DNA of 64,000 nt from Selaginella tamariscina (taxonomy: Eukaryota > Streptophyta > Lycopodiopsida > Selaginellales > Selaginellaceae), in contig PUQB01000018.1 in assembly GCA_003024785.1 (NCBI GenBank), positions 173,768 to 237,767 of the forward strand. The letters run 5' to 3'. A model generated the notes under the pieces. The model searched no databases. It saw only the letters and a program-made list of their open reading frames with translations, and was not told the DNA's origin. Each line of letters starts with the position of its first letter. Within the stretch, counting starts at the first letter, position 1. Below, piece by piece: positions 33,666 through 47,672 of the stretch. The translations under genes were made by a program, and so were the position numbers.

Positions 33666-36600
33666 CATATGAACTTTCACTACTTCATATTTGGTGTGTG
33701 TTAGAGTACCTTTGTATATAGATAGACATATTCCATTGTATGTATCCATAGACAGAATATTACAATGACCGAATATATATTCGAAGCTTAATTAGTATGC
33801 GAAGTTAATTTAAGTAGAGGTGTTAAAGGAATCACAGGGTTCTTAAACTTTACTGCAGCCCCTCCATCATTAAGCTTTTAATGGGAAACTATTAAGTTTA
33901 AAAGGTTAATTAAAAGTAAGAATTTTAAATTAAAAAGCATACAAAAACTTAAATGCACCTTCTACCTATATGTAAAGTATATATTTATATTGTTCGGATC
34001 TAAAGTTTATGTACGTTATAATGAATTAGTATCTTACAATGTAGTGCCTTTATATTGTAATATTCTTTTGTACGGGCCTTTATTATGTATATTCTTTTAT
34101 ACGTACGTTATAATAATGTAGGTGAGAAACTTAATTTAATAAAATATAATACGTCTTAATAATTTTAATATATTTTAATTAAATAATTTAGATTTTCTTT
34201 CAGTTTTAAAATTTTATTTAAGTTGTATGACTCTTTGGTATTATGTTCAAATAAAATAATGAAATATATTTTTAAAATGTGCTACTTTAATAGTTTTAAG
34301 CTTCATTAAAACATATTAATTAATATTCTATATTTAAATGGATCAATGATAAAATATATTTAAATTTTATTAAAGAAAAAAAAATTCTACTCTAAACTTT
34401 TAATAATATCCTAATTTTAATAATTACATAATTTGAATGGCTTGTATATTAAAATAAAACGAGAATGGTTACCATTTATACATATGTATGCTTTAAATAT
34501 GTTATTTAGATAAATAACAATCGTATATAATTATTGTTTATTAATAATAATTTACTTTTACGATATTATATTCAATAAAGCTTTATACTGTTTATTATGT
34601 GGATTGTGAAACCTTAAGGCAATTCTCGTTTATATGTAAACAATATTAAACTGATTATTCATATTTATTTAAAGTAATTAGGTCAAAAAAGAATAAGAAA
34701 AATATTGTAGACCCACATTGATATTTTATCTTATTTTTTAATTTAAATAAATTATCGAAGATATTTAAAAATTAAAATATCTAGTAAATCCATGATATAA
34801 ACACAAATATATATGTGTTACATATGATATAAATAGTTTTACTACAATATATATGCATGTAAATTTACAAATATATATGTACTTTTCTAATTTATAATCA
34901 GCTTATAAAATTCACATTTTAATTTATTATAATTACTTTCTTAATATTTATGTTAGAGTTTATGTGTATAATACTTTCAAGTTTTAGAACAGTATATATT
35001 TATTAAACCTTAAATTTAGTTTAATGAAAATTAAATTATTTTAAATGATTATGTGTATAACTATTTTAAGATTTAATATGAATAATCTTAATTTAAATTT
35101 GATGATGGAGATCAAATTATTTATAATCATTAATAAATAAAAATTAAATTATTTATAATTGTTAATAGGCTGGCTTGCACTCACTCAATCTTATAATTGT
35201 TTGATATAATATAGTTCATCTTTCTATATAGTGCTTACAAAAATACTGCATAAACAAAAGGAAAAATTACATTTATGTCCATGAAATTTATTATATTTAT
35301 ATAGAAGTTTTATATTTATATATATACTCATGTAACTTACTTCATAAATTTTAAAATTAAAAATTAAAAAACATTTTAAAAAAATTAATTAAAATTTATA
35401 TATATGTTTAAAGGTGATATTTTGGACCTAAATATAATAAAATACAAATTAATTATCACAGTATAAATTATTTATTTAAATGTAAAATATTGTCATAGTA
35501 AAAACTGAAATATTTTTAATATTTAATAAATTTTAATTATTTAATTTGCAATATTATGAATTAAAAATATATTCTTAATTAATATTATCATTTTAAAAGT
35601 CAAAGTATTACCGTTAAAGTTTTTCAAAAGTATATATGTAAATTTAAAACTTTAAGAGGGGTATATAAATAAATATAAGACTTCCAGGGGTACATATGTA
35701 AATGTGATAAATTTTAAGAATATAAATATAAATTTCCCTAAACAAAATAATTTTTTTTCTTAAGAACCCTTAAATTTTAATATATACATAACATACATAC
35801 ATATATATACATAGCATGATCATATATATATATGATTGATTTATTTATATATAAAAACACTAAAAATATTTTAATATATAACTTATTAGATTTTATAACA
35901 CTATATACATATGTTTTAAACTTAAATGTATAGCATCTACGCATAGCCAAGTTTGTTAGTTTTATTTTATGAATTACATAAATATAAATTTTTATATCTT
36001 TCTTAAAGTTTGAGTGACTCTTATATGATTTAATTTATCTAATATACATACACCTTTGAATATAAAGTATTAGATAGTTATAATTTTTGTGGTTATATTT
36101 AATTAAAATTTCCCAGGGATTTTTGATACGGACACAAAATCATACATATGTGTGTGTGTGTGTGTAAATACTGTTTTAATTATAATGGTTTATTAAAAAT
36201 GTAAAGTAATTTTAATCATAATACAAGTGGGATGACATGTTTAGTATGCGATTAAATTAGCATAGATACGGTGTTAAAGGGATTATAACTTTGAGAGTGC
36301 TCGTTAGAATGATTGTCCTTGTGAAGAAGATCACATGCACATATCGCACCATGCATGCATGCACATGTACTCGGGGCCCACCACCCTTTCCATGCCTATC
36401 ATGGCGAGATGATGACATGATTGACTCCAAAGCCATGCATGCATGGTCACCCACATGCATCCAGTCAGAGCCCCATCCAACGGCCCAGATTGACTTGGAA
36501 TCCATCTCCATCCGTCGGTTTGCATTTGTGTTCTTGTTCTTATTCCTGAAAGCAACAGAAAAATTCTCCCTCATTTCAATTGATTCCCCTGACCACCTCT

Positions 36601-36672
36601 CCTCGTCGTTCGATCCATTTTTCTTTTTAGTTTCACATTGAGTTTCCCACTGCAGCCTGCAAATTGACCGTA

Positions 36673-36706
<34 letters not shown>

Positions 36707-37061
36707 ATTAAAATATATATCATATATATGTATATATCCAAGGCATACTGGACGCATATTTCCATCCGTATATCTGCATATCAAGCTGCAATCAGTGCAG
36801 ATAAAGCACAGGAATCATTTTGTAAAAAAGCAAAAGGTGGTCACGAGATAGATTACAACCAAAGTCTGTGTGCAGCAACATGGCACCAACCCATGCCCAA
36901 AAAACCAAAAAAACAAGAAATAGAAATAAAATAAATAAATAAAAAACACATTTTCCCATTTCTCCAAAATACCCCTTGATGAAACCTCCTGGTCAAAACC
37001 TCCAAGTAAACTCTTATATCATGAATTCATCACTAAGTATAAGCTTTTGAAACTCTCATGA
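33666..37061. other. Long AT-rich intergenic stretch
   Basis: No gene, RNA gene or transposon domain is recognisable. Sequence is dominated by A/T runs and short TATA/ATTAAT strings, with simple repeats at about 36150-36163 (TG) and 36673-36704 (AC). A short more complex segment at about 36290-36650 has mixed composition but no convincing protein. Confidence 0.55.
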
Positions 37062-38608
37062 TTAGACAACTTCAGATGCAAAAGTCGCTAGCGTGGCAAA
37101 CTCCTTCTGTGCCATACACGCTGCACCTACACCTAGAAAGTCGTGTGTAAACGTTGCATCTTCAGCTCTTGATCCACATCCGGACGATTCAAAGCTTCTC
37201 GAGCTCGTCCGACTCACAGTTCTAACCGACTGCAGTTCGTCTTCTGTAGCGTTTTGCCTTGTCTCCATCTCGTACATACCACTTACATCAATACCTGCAG
37301 TCCTCGTTGCAGGTAGCGCGCTGGTTGTAGCTCCCATCTGCGAAGCCTTGAGAAGCAATGCAGTGGCTGACATCTGAGCAGGAGCGCTGCTGACGGATGT
37401 ACCGAGTGATAAGCTCGCACTGCTTGTGTGTTGGCCGGGAACAAACTCAGGAAACGTGTTCAAGTAGCCAATGCTCGTCTCCAACATCCCACTGAAGTTT
37501 GTGCGGTCTCCTTGAGGGTCCGACCACAGTGAGAGGCCTGTCGAGGATGTCCACTGAGGTGGTGATTCCTCGCTTGGGGATGACCTAGACCTCTTGGTCA
37601 CTGGATCATCATAAGACTCACTCTGAAGAAAGCTCTGTGAGGATGGGCCGCTTACTGTCTCTTGTTGCTCCTGTGCTGCTGCTGCTGCTGCCTTAACTCG
37701 AGCACTCTCTCTGCAAGAGCATCACAGAAAGCTCTGTGGGTGATAAAACTGTCTCTCCTGCAAGTACATCCAAGTGTTAGAACAATCTATAATAGAAATG
37801 CATTTCTACATGTATACTGATCATATACCTTGAGAATAATGTCCCACAGTCACAGCGATACTCTCGAGTTCCGCAAGTCTTGCAGTGAGCCTTCCAATCA
37901 GACTGAACAGCATACTTCTTTGCACACTTATCGCATTTCCATTTCTTTTCACCGTGTTTCCGACAGTAGTGCTTCTTGATTCCAGTCAAGTCGCCGAGAG
38001 CCCGAGAGGGATCGTGGTGCACGCAGGTTGGTTCTGGGCAGACGTAGACCTCTTCCTCATGTCCTTAGCGCTTCTTTGTCTCAGCTTCCATGGCAAATTG
38101 TGTCCCCTCCTGTGCAATTGCAGGTTCTGATCCCTCTGGAAGCCTTTGTTGCAAATCTCGCAGATGAATCTGTTGGTTGCCATGAGTGTCTTCGGTGACA
38201 AAGCGATGACTTCTGCTTCTGGATCTGCATAATCTCGATCAGTAACCTCAAACAAGCAAAATGCACTGAAACAAATAAACCAAAAAACATCTACTGAGTA
38301 TACGAATTGATGAAACAGATATACTCACCTGGTGTACCAGGCAGACTGCGCTTTCTTTTGTTTGCAGCTTGAGCAGAAACAGGAGCTTCACCGGAGGATG
38401 AAATACTTGCATCTCCTCCGGATGCTGAGGTTGTCAAGTTCGAAAAGCTTTCGAAATCGTTCTGCTGCAGTTGCCTCATGTTCGGATCGCCCCACTGATG
38501 ATAAGTCTGATCGACATATGGAATGTTGGCCCGATGGAAATGGTTCAGATTACTGTTTGCATTCGTGTTCAACCAGGAAACAGGTGTGTTTTGCCATGGG
38601 TCGGCCAT
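37062..38608 (-). CDS. INDETERMINATE-domain (IDD) C2H2 zinc-finger transcription factor, three exons
   Basis: Exons (minus): 38608-38329, 38224-37829, 37757-37062. The leader ends [20 protein letters not shown], the IDD nuclear signal region. The ID domain follows: finger 1 [34 protein letters not shown], then (next frame) [40 protein letters not shown], and the CCHC fingers [18 protein letters not shown]. The C-terminus has the conserved IDD box, here [12 protein letters not shown] proteins bind DNA in the nucleus and work with GRAS partners such as SHR/SCR in root and leaf patterning. Two G bases appear to be missing: AGGGTC read as AGGTC (about 38048) and GAGGAGAG read as GAGAGAG (about 37724). 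With both the coding length is exactly 458 codons. Start chosen at MADPWQNTP; an upstream ATG adds MLHSLKHQN. Confidence 0.88.
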
Positions 38609-41129
38609 ACCTTCAGTGAAAAGACGGTAATTTTGATGCTTTAGAGAATGAAGCATGACCAACAAGGAGAAGAAAACAAACAAGAATAATGGAGAAGATT
38701 CACAAGCTTGTCTCAAGCTTATCACTAAAACACAGATTTGGCAGGGAGCACTAGATTTTGGACAAACCGAAGAATCCACTCTTTGGCCGCTGCATTTGGC
38801 TCTGCTCTCCACTGGTTTCTCTCTTTTACATGTTCACACATGTACGGTCCCTCGGGCCATGGCCAGTTTTAATGAGCCATTTCGTACGGTCGTCATCTTG
38901 TCTTTTGTCGCATGCGTTTTGTGACACTTACTTTGGCTTGCCAACAAAGGAAACAGGTAGTATTCCTTGTTTTATATAAGATATTGGCCTAATATCAAAC
39001 TATTAATGGTTTAAACACACATATAAATATGCAACAGAGATTGTAAATAATAGAAATCTACGTCATATATGGGGAATCGAATGTTTGGGGTGGATTTGGA
39101 GGAATTTTTTCCCTGGGCCACATACACCACCAACTTTGTTTCTTTACTCTCTAGGCCACACACACCACACATATATATATACATATTTTTACGTAAATAT
39201 ATTCCGAAGAGCACCAATACTTCGTCCTTCGAAGAAACCAGCGTGTTGCTCCTTGTCCATAACGTAACTTTTCCATGTTCTTCCTTGTCTTGTTTGATAT
39301 GATTGATCACGAAACATTGGGACGTGGACAAACTGTAGACTCCATATATACTGGACAAATTCACTATATTCTCCTTACTGCAATTATAGCCAAGTTAACC
39401 TAAAATGTATAGCTTGTGCATGCCTATAGCTAGGCCTCATTCTAGAAGGAAATTTTAATCATATGTCAACGTAATAGAGTATACTAAACTACACTAGTTT
39501 AAGAAACACATATTTATGTATAGTTAGCAAAATGCCAATTGTGGCATTTTTAAGTATATCGAGTATGATGTTATTACAAGGCAATGTCAACGTTATCATT
39601 CGGAAATGCATTACAAAAGCAAAGATGGGCGATGTCCCTCGAATTTCCAACGTTGAAAGTCAGATAGATATGATGCCACGTGATCGGAAAATGGTAAAGT
39701 AAGTGGTGGTACCAGTAGTACTTTTAAGCCACCACGAGGGGATGGTTATTATATATATCCTCTTATATCAAACCGTTTATTTCCCCATAACATGATTCCA
39801 CTCACCGACTCCAATATCCACCTAACCTTGACAAGAATGATATATATTTAACACTGATAGATTCCTATAGAAAGGGATATATACTTTCCTAGTTCCCTTT
39901 GGTACAAGGTATGTTTTTAAAGAGTGTCCTTACGTTGAAAACACAAAGTTTGTGGTAGCGTGACAGAACCTAAGAGCACGCACTTCTAGGTACATACAAC
40001 ACTGAGATAGTGTATTATATGTATGTGTAACTAAGGTTAAAATGGAAAATGACTAAAACATCTTCTATGCTCGTTCTAGATGGGAATAAATCTCCTTCTC
40101 TCGTTGTCTTATGCATTTAACAGGTACCATTTGACACACACTTGGCGGTGCCGCCACTGCAAACTTCAAACACATCTGTACTCTGGAAATACTAAAGTAA
40201 ACAAGTGTTTAAGTTAATAACGTAATGTGGCGAAAATGACCCTGGATCCAACTCTAGGGCTTGTCCTGTTGTAGACACAGGAATTTCTTCCAATACACAT
40301 CATTGACTGTACGAGAAAACCCATATTATTAAGCTTAATGTTAACATCGGAGAATTGGTGGTCATCTAGCTAAAAACAAAAAACATGTATGAACGTTCCC
40401 ATAGTCAATACAAAGTCGTGCTCAAGAAAGACAAGGAGAAGCAACATGCGGGAGCTGTCTCTTTCTATACATGCTTACAAGGAAAAACAAACAAGCACGC
40501 ATCCAAAACCATTACATTACAATATTGCGGTAAACAGTTGTTCGCAACGGGGGACCAAAACCTGGAGAGCATGAGTTAATACAGTAGGTAGGCAGATTGG
40601 AGATTTAGTAAAAGATTCCCATTCATATATATAAAAAAGCCTATGGTCCTTTGTACAACAAGCTATAGTTTTTATAATTTAGTAGCCAAATATAATTATT
40701 AAACTCCCCACCAAGCTTTATATAAATACATATTATGATGCCTTTTTTATTCACGTACAGAATGGTCAAACTATTCCCCTTTAAGTTACTTGTGTGTTCG
40801 GTTGCTTCGGTGCATTAAGTCTAGGGTATGCTTTGTCTTCTAAGTAATTATTTCTGCCTGTCTTTGTAGACTTGAGCAGCAATGCATGATGACCGTGGAC
40901 CACTGTCTCTGACCAGAGTTGACTAAGGCTCTGAAACTCTCTGTTAAAATGGATCGTCATCATGAGTGTGTATATGTAACACCAGCTACAATCCCTAACA
41001 ATCCAGTCTAGAAATGCTTGTCTAATAGAACCTGTGTATGTGTGTACTGTGCCCTAGTGATAGTGGGATACACTTTTTCAGGTCTCCATGATGATTTCCT
41101 AGTTGCAACTGTTTACCTAGACAAAAGTA
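38609..41129. other. Intergenic region upstream of the IDD gene
   Basis: No gene could be supported. The part nearest 38.6-38.9 kb should hold the IDD promoter and leader. The rest is AT-rich, with small open frames that look random. Confidence 0.5.
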
Positions 41130-41505
41130 AGCCCTAATATTCATGAGAATATTCCTCAGATTAGAATATTCTCGAATATGTAGATGAATATACTAAGAAT
41201 TTTCAAATGTTAGACTAGTTTAGGACTAATTTAGGGTTTAGGATGTTAATATTCAGAAGTATTCCCAAAATAAGAATATTCTAGGATATGTGGTGCTAAT
41301 ATTCAGGAGAATATTCTTAGAAATTAGAATATGTAGATGAATATACAGGAAGTTTAAGCAATCTATCCAAGCTAGCAAGTAAGCCCTAATATTCAGGAGA
41401 ATATCCCAAAAATCAGAATATTTCAAGATGAGCATGTCATATTTACCATTATAAGAATATTTCTAGAATATTCTAGGATATGTAGATGAATATACTAGGA
41501 TTTCC
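41130..41505. repeat. Degenerate tandem repeat rich in GAATATTC palindromes
   Basis: Imperfect units of about 100-120 bp repeat the order 'CCCTAATATTCAGGAGAATATTC ... (shortened) ... GATATGTAGATGAATATACT'. Five perfect GAATATTC octamers occur at about 41147, 41164, 41274, 41309 and 41467. The array ends directly at the start codon region of the second PPR gene. Confidence 0.65.
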
Positions 41506-41511
41506 AAGTCT

Positions 41512-43108
41512 ATGGAGCTGCTGGGACAGAATGCATGTGCCCAGCTCATTAAATCATGTACCAATCTTTCATGGTCGAGGATGTGCACAGAAAGCTGAGA
41601 GGCAAGCTTCGTACAGAGACATACCTGTCCAACATTCTTATACAGAAATATGGGAAATACGGGGGATCCCAGGCTGCCCGTGAAGTCTTCAACAATGTGT
41701 ACCCAAGGAAGATTTTCCTGGAACCTCATGCTGTCTGCATACACGAGGAATGGTCTTTCCTGGAAGCAGCCAACCTGTTGAAATCCATGAAAGAACCCGA
41801 CCTTGTCTCGTGGAACACGCTTCTCGCAGCATATGCCCAGAGAGGACATCTCGAGGAGGCCAAGCAGGTGTTCGATACAATGCCCGAGCGAGACGTTGTA
41901 TCGTGGACAGCGATTCACATGCTACACATGGAATGGTTTTCTGGGCCAATGTAAGAGTCTCTACGATATGATGCCGAGCGAGACTTAAAGTCGTGGACTG
42001 CCATGCTTACTGCATATGCCCAAGAAGGGCATCTCCTGGAAGCCGTCAGCGTCTTCAACGAGATACAGGAACACGACGTTTCGTCTCTGAATGCAATGCT
42101 TTGTGCATACTCTCACAACTTCTGCCTCGCGGAGGCCAAGTCGGTATTCGATTCAATGCCGGGGTGCGATCTTATCTCCTGGACTGCCATGTTAACTGCA
42201 TATGCACAGAACGGACAGTTCGATGAGGCGAAGAGCTTGTTCGACTCCATGCAGGAGCGGAACTTGATCTCTTTCAATGCCATCTTAGGCGCTTACGCCC
42301 AGCGTGGACGTCTAGAGGAGGCTAAGAAGATGCTGGACGGAATGCCAGAGTGGAACATGAGCTCGCTCAACGTGGTGCTGTACGTATGCGCAGAGAGGGC
42401 ATCTGGAGTACACCAAGTATATGTTCGATCACGCAATGAAGGAACGCGATCCCATCTCATGGACTGTCATGCTGTCTGCATACTCGACTAAAGGATATCT
42501 TCGAGAAGCCAAGGATCTCTTCTGGGGAATGCAGGAGAAAGACGCAGTTGCGTGGGGTGCAATGCTGTCGGCATACGTCGAGAACGGGCAGCGGAACGAG
42601 GCCAAGGTTGTGTTCGATACGATGCCGGAGAAGAGCGCTGTGATGTGGAACTCAATGATAGCGGCTTACTCGCAAGCCGGGGAAACAACGAGGCGATGCA
42701 CCTGTTCCACACCATGAAGACGTGCACGAGGCCTGACGTGGTGTCGTTTGTGTGTATTCTCTGGCGTGCAGCCACGCTGGTGACGTCAGCTCTGGGTTGT
42801 CGAATATGATCTCTATGAGGATGGATTTTGGTATACATGCCCTGCATTATCATTACAATGGGATGATCGATCTGCTCTCGAGGGCTGGCTATTTAGATGA
42901 TGCCGAGGAGCTTATATACACGATGCCGTTCATGCCTGGAGGGTTGGATTGGAGGTGTTTCTTAAGTGGGTGTAGAAGTTATAAGGACGAAGAGAGAGCG
43001 GCAAATGCAACTAAGGAGCTTGTTAGTTTGGAGCCCAAGCACTCTGCTTCATACATACTGTTGTCAAACATGTTTGTTGATCGTGGGAGTATCGTAATCA
43101 GAATGTGA
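41512..43108 (+). pseudogene. Second PLS-class PPR protein with E-type end, frame disrupted
   Basis: It starts MELLGQNACAQLIKSCTNLS, a typical PPR N-terminus. Repeats follow in shifting frames: EPDLVSWNTLLAAYAQRGHL, TMPERDVVSWTAI, AMLTAYAQNGQFDEAKSLFD, SMQERNLISFNAILGAYAQR and others. It ends in an E-like motif (GLDWRCFLSGCRSYKDEERA ... SASYILLSNMFVDRG) with no DYW domain. At least five frame changes are needed and none looks like an intron. It belongs to the same subfamily as the gene at 30547, about 11 kb away in the same orientation. Likely an organelle RNA-binding protein gene or its pseudogene. Confidence 0.78.
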
Positions 43109-46100
43109 GTCTTGGTGTTGTGCTAAATAACAGCATTCATAATAATATTGACAAATATATATAATTTTAAGAAGTTTAAATTTTCATTAATTTAAAATTC
43201 AATTAAATGAATATTCCATGAATTTATGAATTTCTGAATTTCCATTGAATGCTTATCCATTTATTATCAATTCAATAATTTCTTATCCACTTCATAATTT
43301 AATCTGATTTTTATGTCCACTTAACTCAAGGTTTACCTGTGAATTTCAAAGAAACTTTGAAGGTGATTTCGAGAAGATTAAAAGATATTAAATAATATAC
43401 TTTAAATTGAAAGAATTATGTTAAGATCATATTTTCACTTTTTAATTAATTTGTTTATATATGAAATTATAAATGTATTATTGAAAGATAGTATGTGTAA
43501 AGAGACTTAAATCATCGAAATAATGAATATGAAATAAATTAAATCTAATTCTCTTATGAAATTTTATATGAGAAATAGATGTGTGTATATTAATATGATT
43601 ATTGTATTTAATGTTTTTATAAATATTTTTATAATGAAGTTCTTATAAAATTAAGATCATATATAATAATAATTTATCATTTTGTAATGCATCTCACACA
43701 TAGATGCTTTGTGTATGTGAGATTGTGCAACACATGCACGTATTTTCTTTCTAATTAAATCAGTTTAATAAATTCATATATTATTATCCACGTGTGCATT
43801 TTATACTCTGTGTATATATTAGCTAGGAAAATACTTTTTAATTTAAGCAAATAAATTAAATATATGCACATTCAAATCTAATTTGAGTCTACTGCACACA
43901 CACACACACACACTCACACACGTGTGTATATATACATGTAAACTTATTACTAATGCTAACATTAAAATTCTTAAGCTTAAATATAATAAACTTAATAGAA
44001 TCACTTACCATACAGTTTCAATTAAATTATATATATTTTTAGATTTCATTTTAACATTAGTATTATTTTTATATTTTATAATTTATTATAATAGATATGA
44101 TAATAAATTTATATATATAGTTTTTATTTTATTTAATTAAATTTAAAATATTAAGTCTTATAACATTGTAAAATGTAAGGCATGTTGGTACACATTTTTT
44201 AATTAAACACTTCATATTCAATATAATGCCATAACAACTTCGTACTAAAAAATTGTAACTTAATTTTTTATTACAACAACACCATTTCCAATCTGTTTAT
44301 TTTAACTTAATTATTAACTATGACCATAAGTTTATAAAATAAAATTTTAAAAATCCAAAAAACATACAATCACCTCCACTTATTAAGAATTTAGTTTATG
44401 TGACTCATAACTTAACAAAAAAAAACAAGAACAGCTATAGGATGTAACTATATTTATATTTTAAATCATAAATTCTTCAAATCCTAATCTTTACAAAATT
44501 TCACAATTACTTATTTAAAAACATTATTAAATCATAAATGTTACAATATTCATTTCATGGTAAATTAGTGAAATAAATTTCTATTTAAATGATTTACCAT
44601 TTATAATTAAAATAATAATTCATTTAATTCATGGATACTCATTAATTCATCTAAATTTATTTGATCCATGCGATTCATTATAAATTATATACACTTCTAG
44701 ACTTTCACTTTAGCATTGATATAATATATCTTTATAAATTGTAATATTAGCATAACATAGGATAATAAATTTATATATATATGTGTGTGTGTGTGTGTGT
44801 AGTTATATATAGCTATGACATAACAACAAAAAAAGACACATGTTTATTTTAATTTTGAAATTTTTATACCAAAATTCCTTCTTTTGTAATTAAACCCTTT
44901 TGTAAGCTATCTACAGGTAAAGTATATAATTTTCGTTGTATTATGAAGTTCGCTATTTGCATTAATTACAAAAGATAAGAATGTATTTTAAAACCTTTTG
45001 GAATTTATATAAGAATTTTGTAATATCCAATATCTTGCTTGAATTAAATTCGAGAATCAGCATTAATTATTTTTTAATCAAGGGGACACCATGAATATCT
45101 ATACAACAACTGCATACACCACACGTACATAACACTCATATAATGACATGAATATAACACACACATACACACCTTACTATGTACAATTGTAGACATTCAG
45201 ATTTTTTTTACAAGCAAACCCATCCATGTTTGCATATAAATAATAATTCCTTTAATCCACACACACACACATGTATCTCTATACATATAACAATAACATA
45301 AATTTAAAGTATATTATTTAATATATTTCAGCGATGGAAAGATTCTGGAAATAACCTTCAATTTCTATATATTTTCACAATTGACTTTATAAACTTCACA
45401 ATTAACCCTCAATAAATAAAACTTTGTTTTACTATTAAGTGGAGATAAAAAATAAATGAAATTATTAAGTTAACTGCTTTATTCATTTATTATTTAAATA
45501 ATAATTTATTTAATCAATGGGATATTCATTTGATTCAACAATTCAATTTAAAGCCCCACCATGAATTAATTAACTAAATGAATATCTCAACATTTATTAT
45601 TTAAATAATGTTTGACAAACAAGAAAGCATAGTAAGTTTTACCCAAGGGTATCTTTTAAATTTAAATTTGGAGGTTATTTGGGGAATTTTCCCTTCAATG
45701 ATTCATATTCATCATTACAAAATTTAAATATAATATATGCTATTTCTAAATTTAAACTCACAATTAAGTAAGTGGTGTGATGGTGTGATGATGTTATTAC
45801 GTAATTACTAATAGATATTAAAAGGAAAATTACTTATAAGTTAAACATAAATGTGTTATTAACAACTATGAACTAAATAAAAATCAACTCTCTTATGAGA
45901 ATGTTAAATAAGTATATATACGCTCACACGTCTGTCCAAGTGATGATAATGTTTTTTTTATTTAATATTTTATAATGTAAGTATTAAAGAAAAATGCTAT
46001 AAGATATTATTACTTTGTAGTGATGTTTTTATTGCTATGCACATATTTTCTTTTTAATTAAATTAGTATAATAAATTATTACAAGTGTATTACGTTTGGT

Positions 46101-47112
46101 GTATGACTCGTCTTAATATGTATTACCATATTAGTTAATTAATACCCAAGAGGAGTGTTTTTTGTAACTTTTGTGTATATATTAGTTAAAATACTTTCAA
46201 TTTAAGCATTAGAATAAATTCAAATATATATTTTAAAAGTAGATATTTGAATACTCCACTTCTATATGCATGTGTAAATATACATGTAAACTTATGGATA
46301 AAATATATGTAAACTAATGAATTAACCTTTTACACTTAATCATTAACTATATTAGCCGATCTACAGTTTTAAAATTAAATATATTTTTAGATCTTCATTC
46401 TAACATTAATATTAACATAATACATAGGATAATAATTTATATATATGTAGTTAAAAACACATGATTATTTATAAGGATGTTAACTTATCAACTATTAATT
46501 TTACTTTATCTAATTAAAGTTTTAAAATATTATTTTCATAATTTAGTTTTATAAGTTTTATATGTAAGAAGTTATAAAAAAATTTAAAATTTAAAAGAAA
46601 GTGTTCCATGATGACGCATTACAGACTTACTGACATGAATGAACACATACCTTTATATACATGGAAAGCACTGAGCCTGCTTACGCACGCGCACGCACAC
46701 AGACACACACATCTTGGCATAACACACCAATAAGCTACTGTTAACTGAAGTTAGGCATATTCCCACCTTTTAATGAATATATACGCACACCATGAACATA
46801 TATACAAGACAACTGCATACATAACATGCATATAAGGAACATCCTCAAGTACTCACACACACACACACATTGCTATGTACAATTGTAGACACCTAAATGT
46901 ACACACTCAGTAATGTACATATATACGTATGGAGAATCAATATACACACTCACACAGACGCCATGAACACACATGCATACACACATACATATAATACAAC
47001 CCATATACAACTGGAAAATGCACAACGCACAACATGAATAAATATGCACATGTATACATATAAACATATCTCACACATTCATAAACATAGAATAGTAATC
47101 TCATTGGAATAT

Positions 47113-47161
<49 letters not shown>

Positions 47162-47464
47162 TATATATATACACATGTAATCTTAAATAAAATATTTTAT
47201 AGTTATAACTATTAATTTTGTTAATTAAAATTCCCCTAGTCTTTAAAAAATTTTGCAATTAACCTTAAATAATAAATATTGGGATATTCATTTAATCCAT
47301 AAATTCAATTAATTAGTGGTAATTTAATTTAAATTAGTGAATTAGATTATTTAAATGCTTATCCATTTATTGTTAATTCATTTAACTCATGGGATATTCA
47401 CTAAATGTAATTCATGGAATATTCATTCAATTTAATAATTTAATTAAAGCATTATATATCGATT
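43109..47464. other. Long AT-rich intergenic stretch with simple repeats
   Basis: No gene is recognised. A degenerate motif around CATGGGATATTCATTTAATTC recurs near 44630, 45515 and 47395, with more diverged forms near 43215 and 47290. (CA)n tracts occur at about 43894-43915 and 46855-46870, and (TA)n at about 47117-47175. Confidence 0.5.
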
Positions 47465-47672
47465 TGTAAGGTAACTAAAATATATGGAGTTACCCATGGT
47501 ATATTTTAAAATTATTGAAGATGCAAATTCTTTAGTTAAGATAATTTATTATTGGTTTATAAGATAGTTTAACTTTAATTAGAATATATATTTTTTTTGT
47601 ATATATAAACCCTGAACTTGAATACAAAAGATATCTAAGTATTTATTATGTTGTGTCTTAGGTTCTCACACA
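47465..47672 (+). repeat. 5' LTR of the outer old gypsy element
   Basis: 208 bp from TGTAAGGTAA to TCTCACACA. The order of motifs (AAATATATGG, TATATAAACCCTGAACTTGA, TTATGTTGTGTCTTAGG) matches 59095-59287. The sequence inside, ATCGGAGAAGTTGG, resembles the primer-binding site of the 23026-28035 element. Confidence 0.65.

Noticed and set aside
36257-36784. A 175-codon minus-strand open frame in the AT-rich region
   Set aside because: It runs through a (TG)n tract and has simple composition with no recognisable domain; not convincing as a gene.
40385-40579. A 64-codon open frame upstream of the second PPR gene
   Set aside because: Short, without similarity or context.
41130-41505. CRISPR-like array
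   Set aside because: Repeats are imperfect, adjoin without unique spacers, and the DNA is plant nuclear.
47117-47175. (TA)n tract as a possible origin or attachment site
   Set aside because: It is an ordinary plant dinucleotide microsatellite with nothing else to support a special role.
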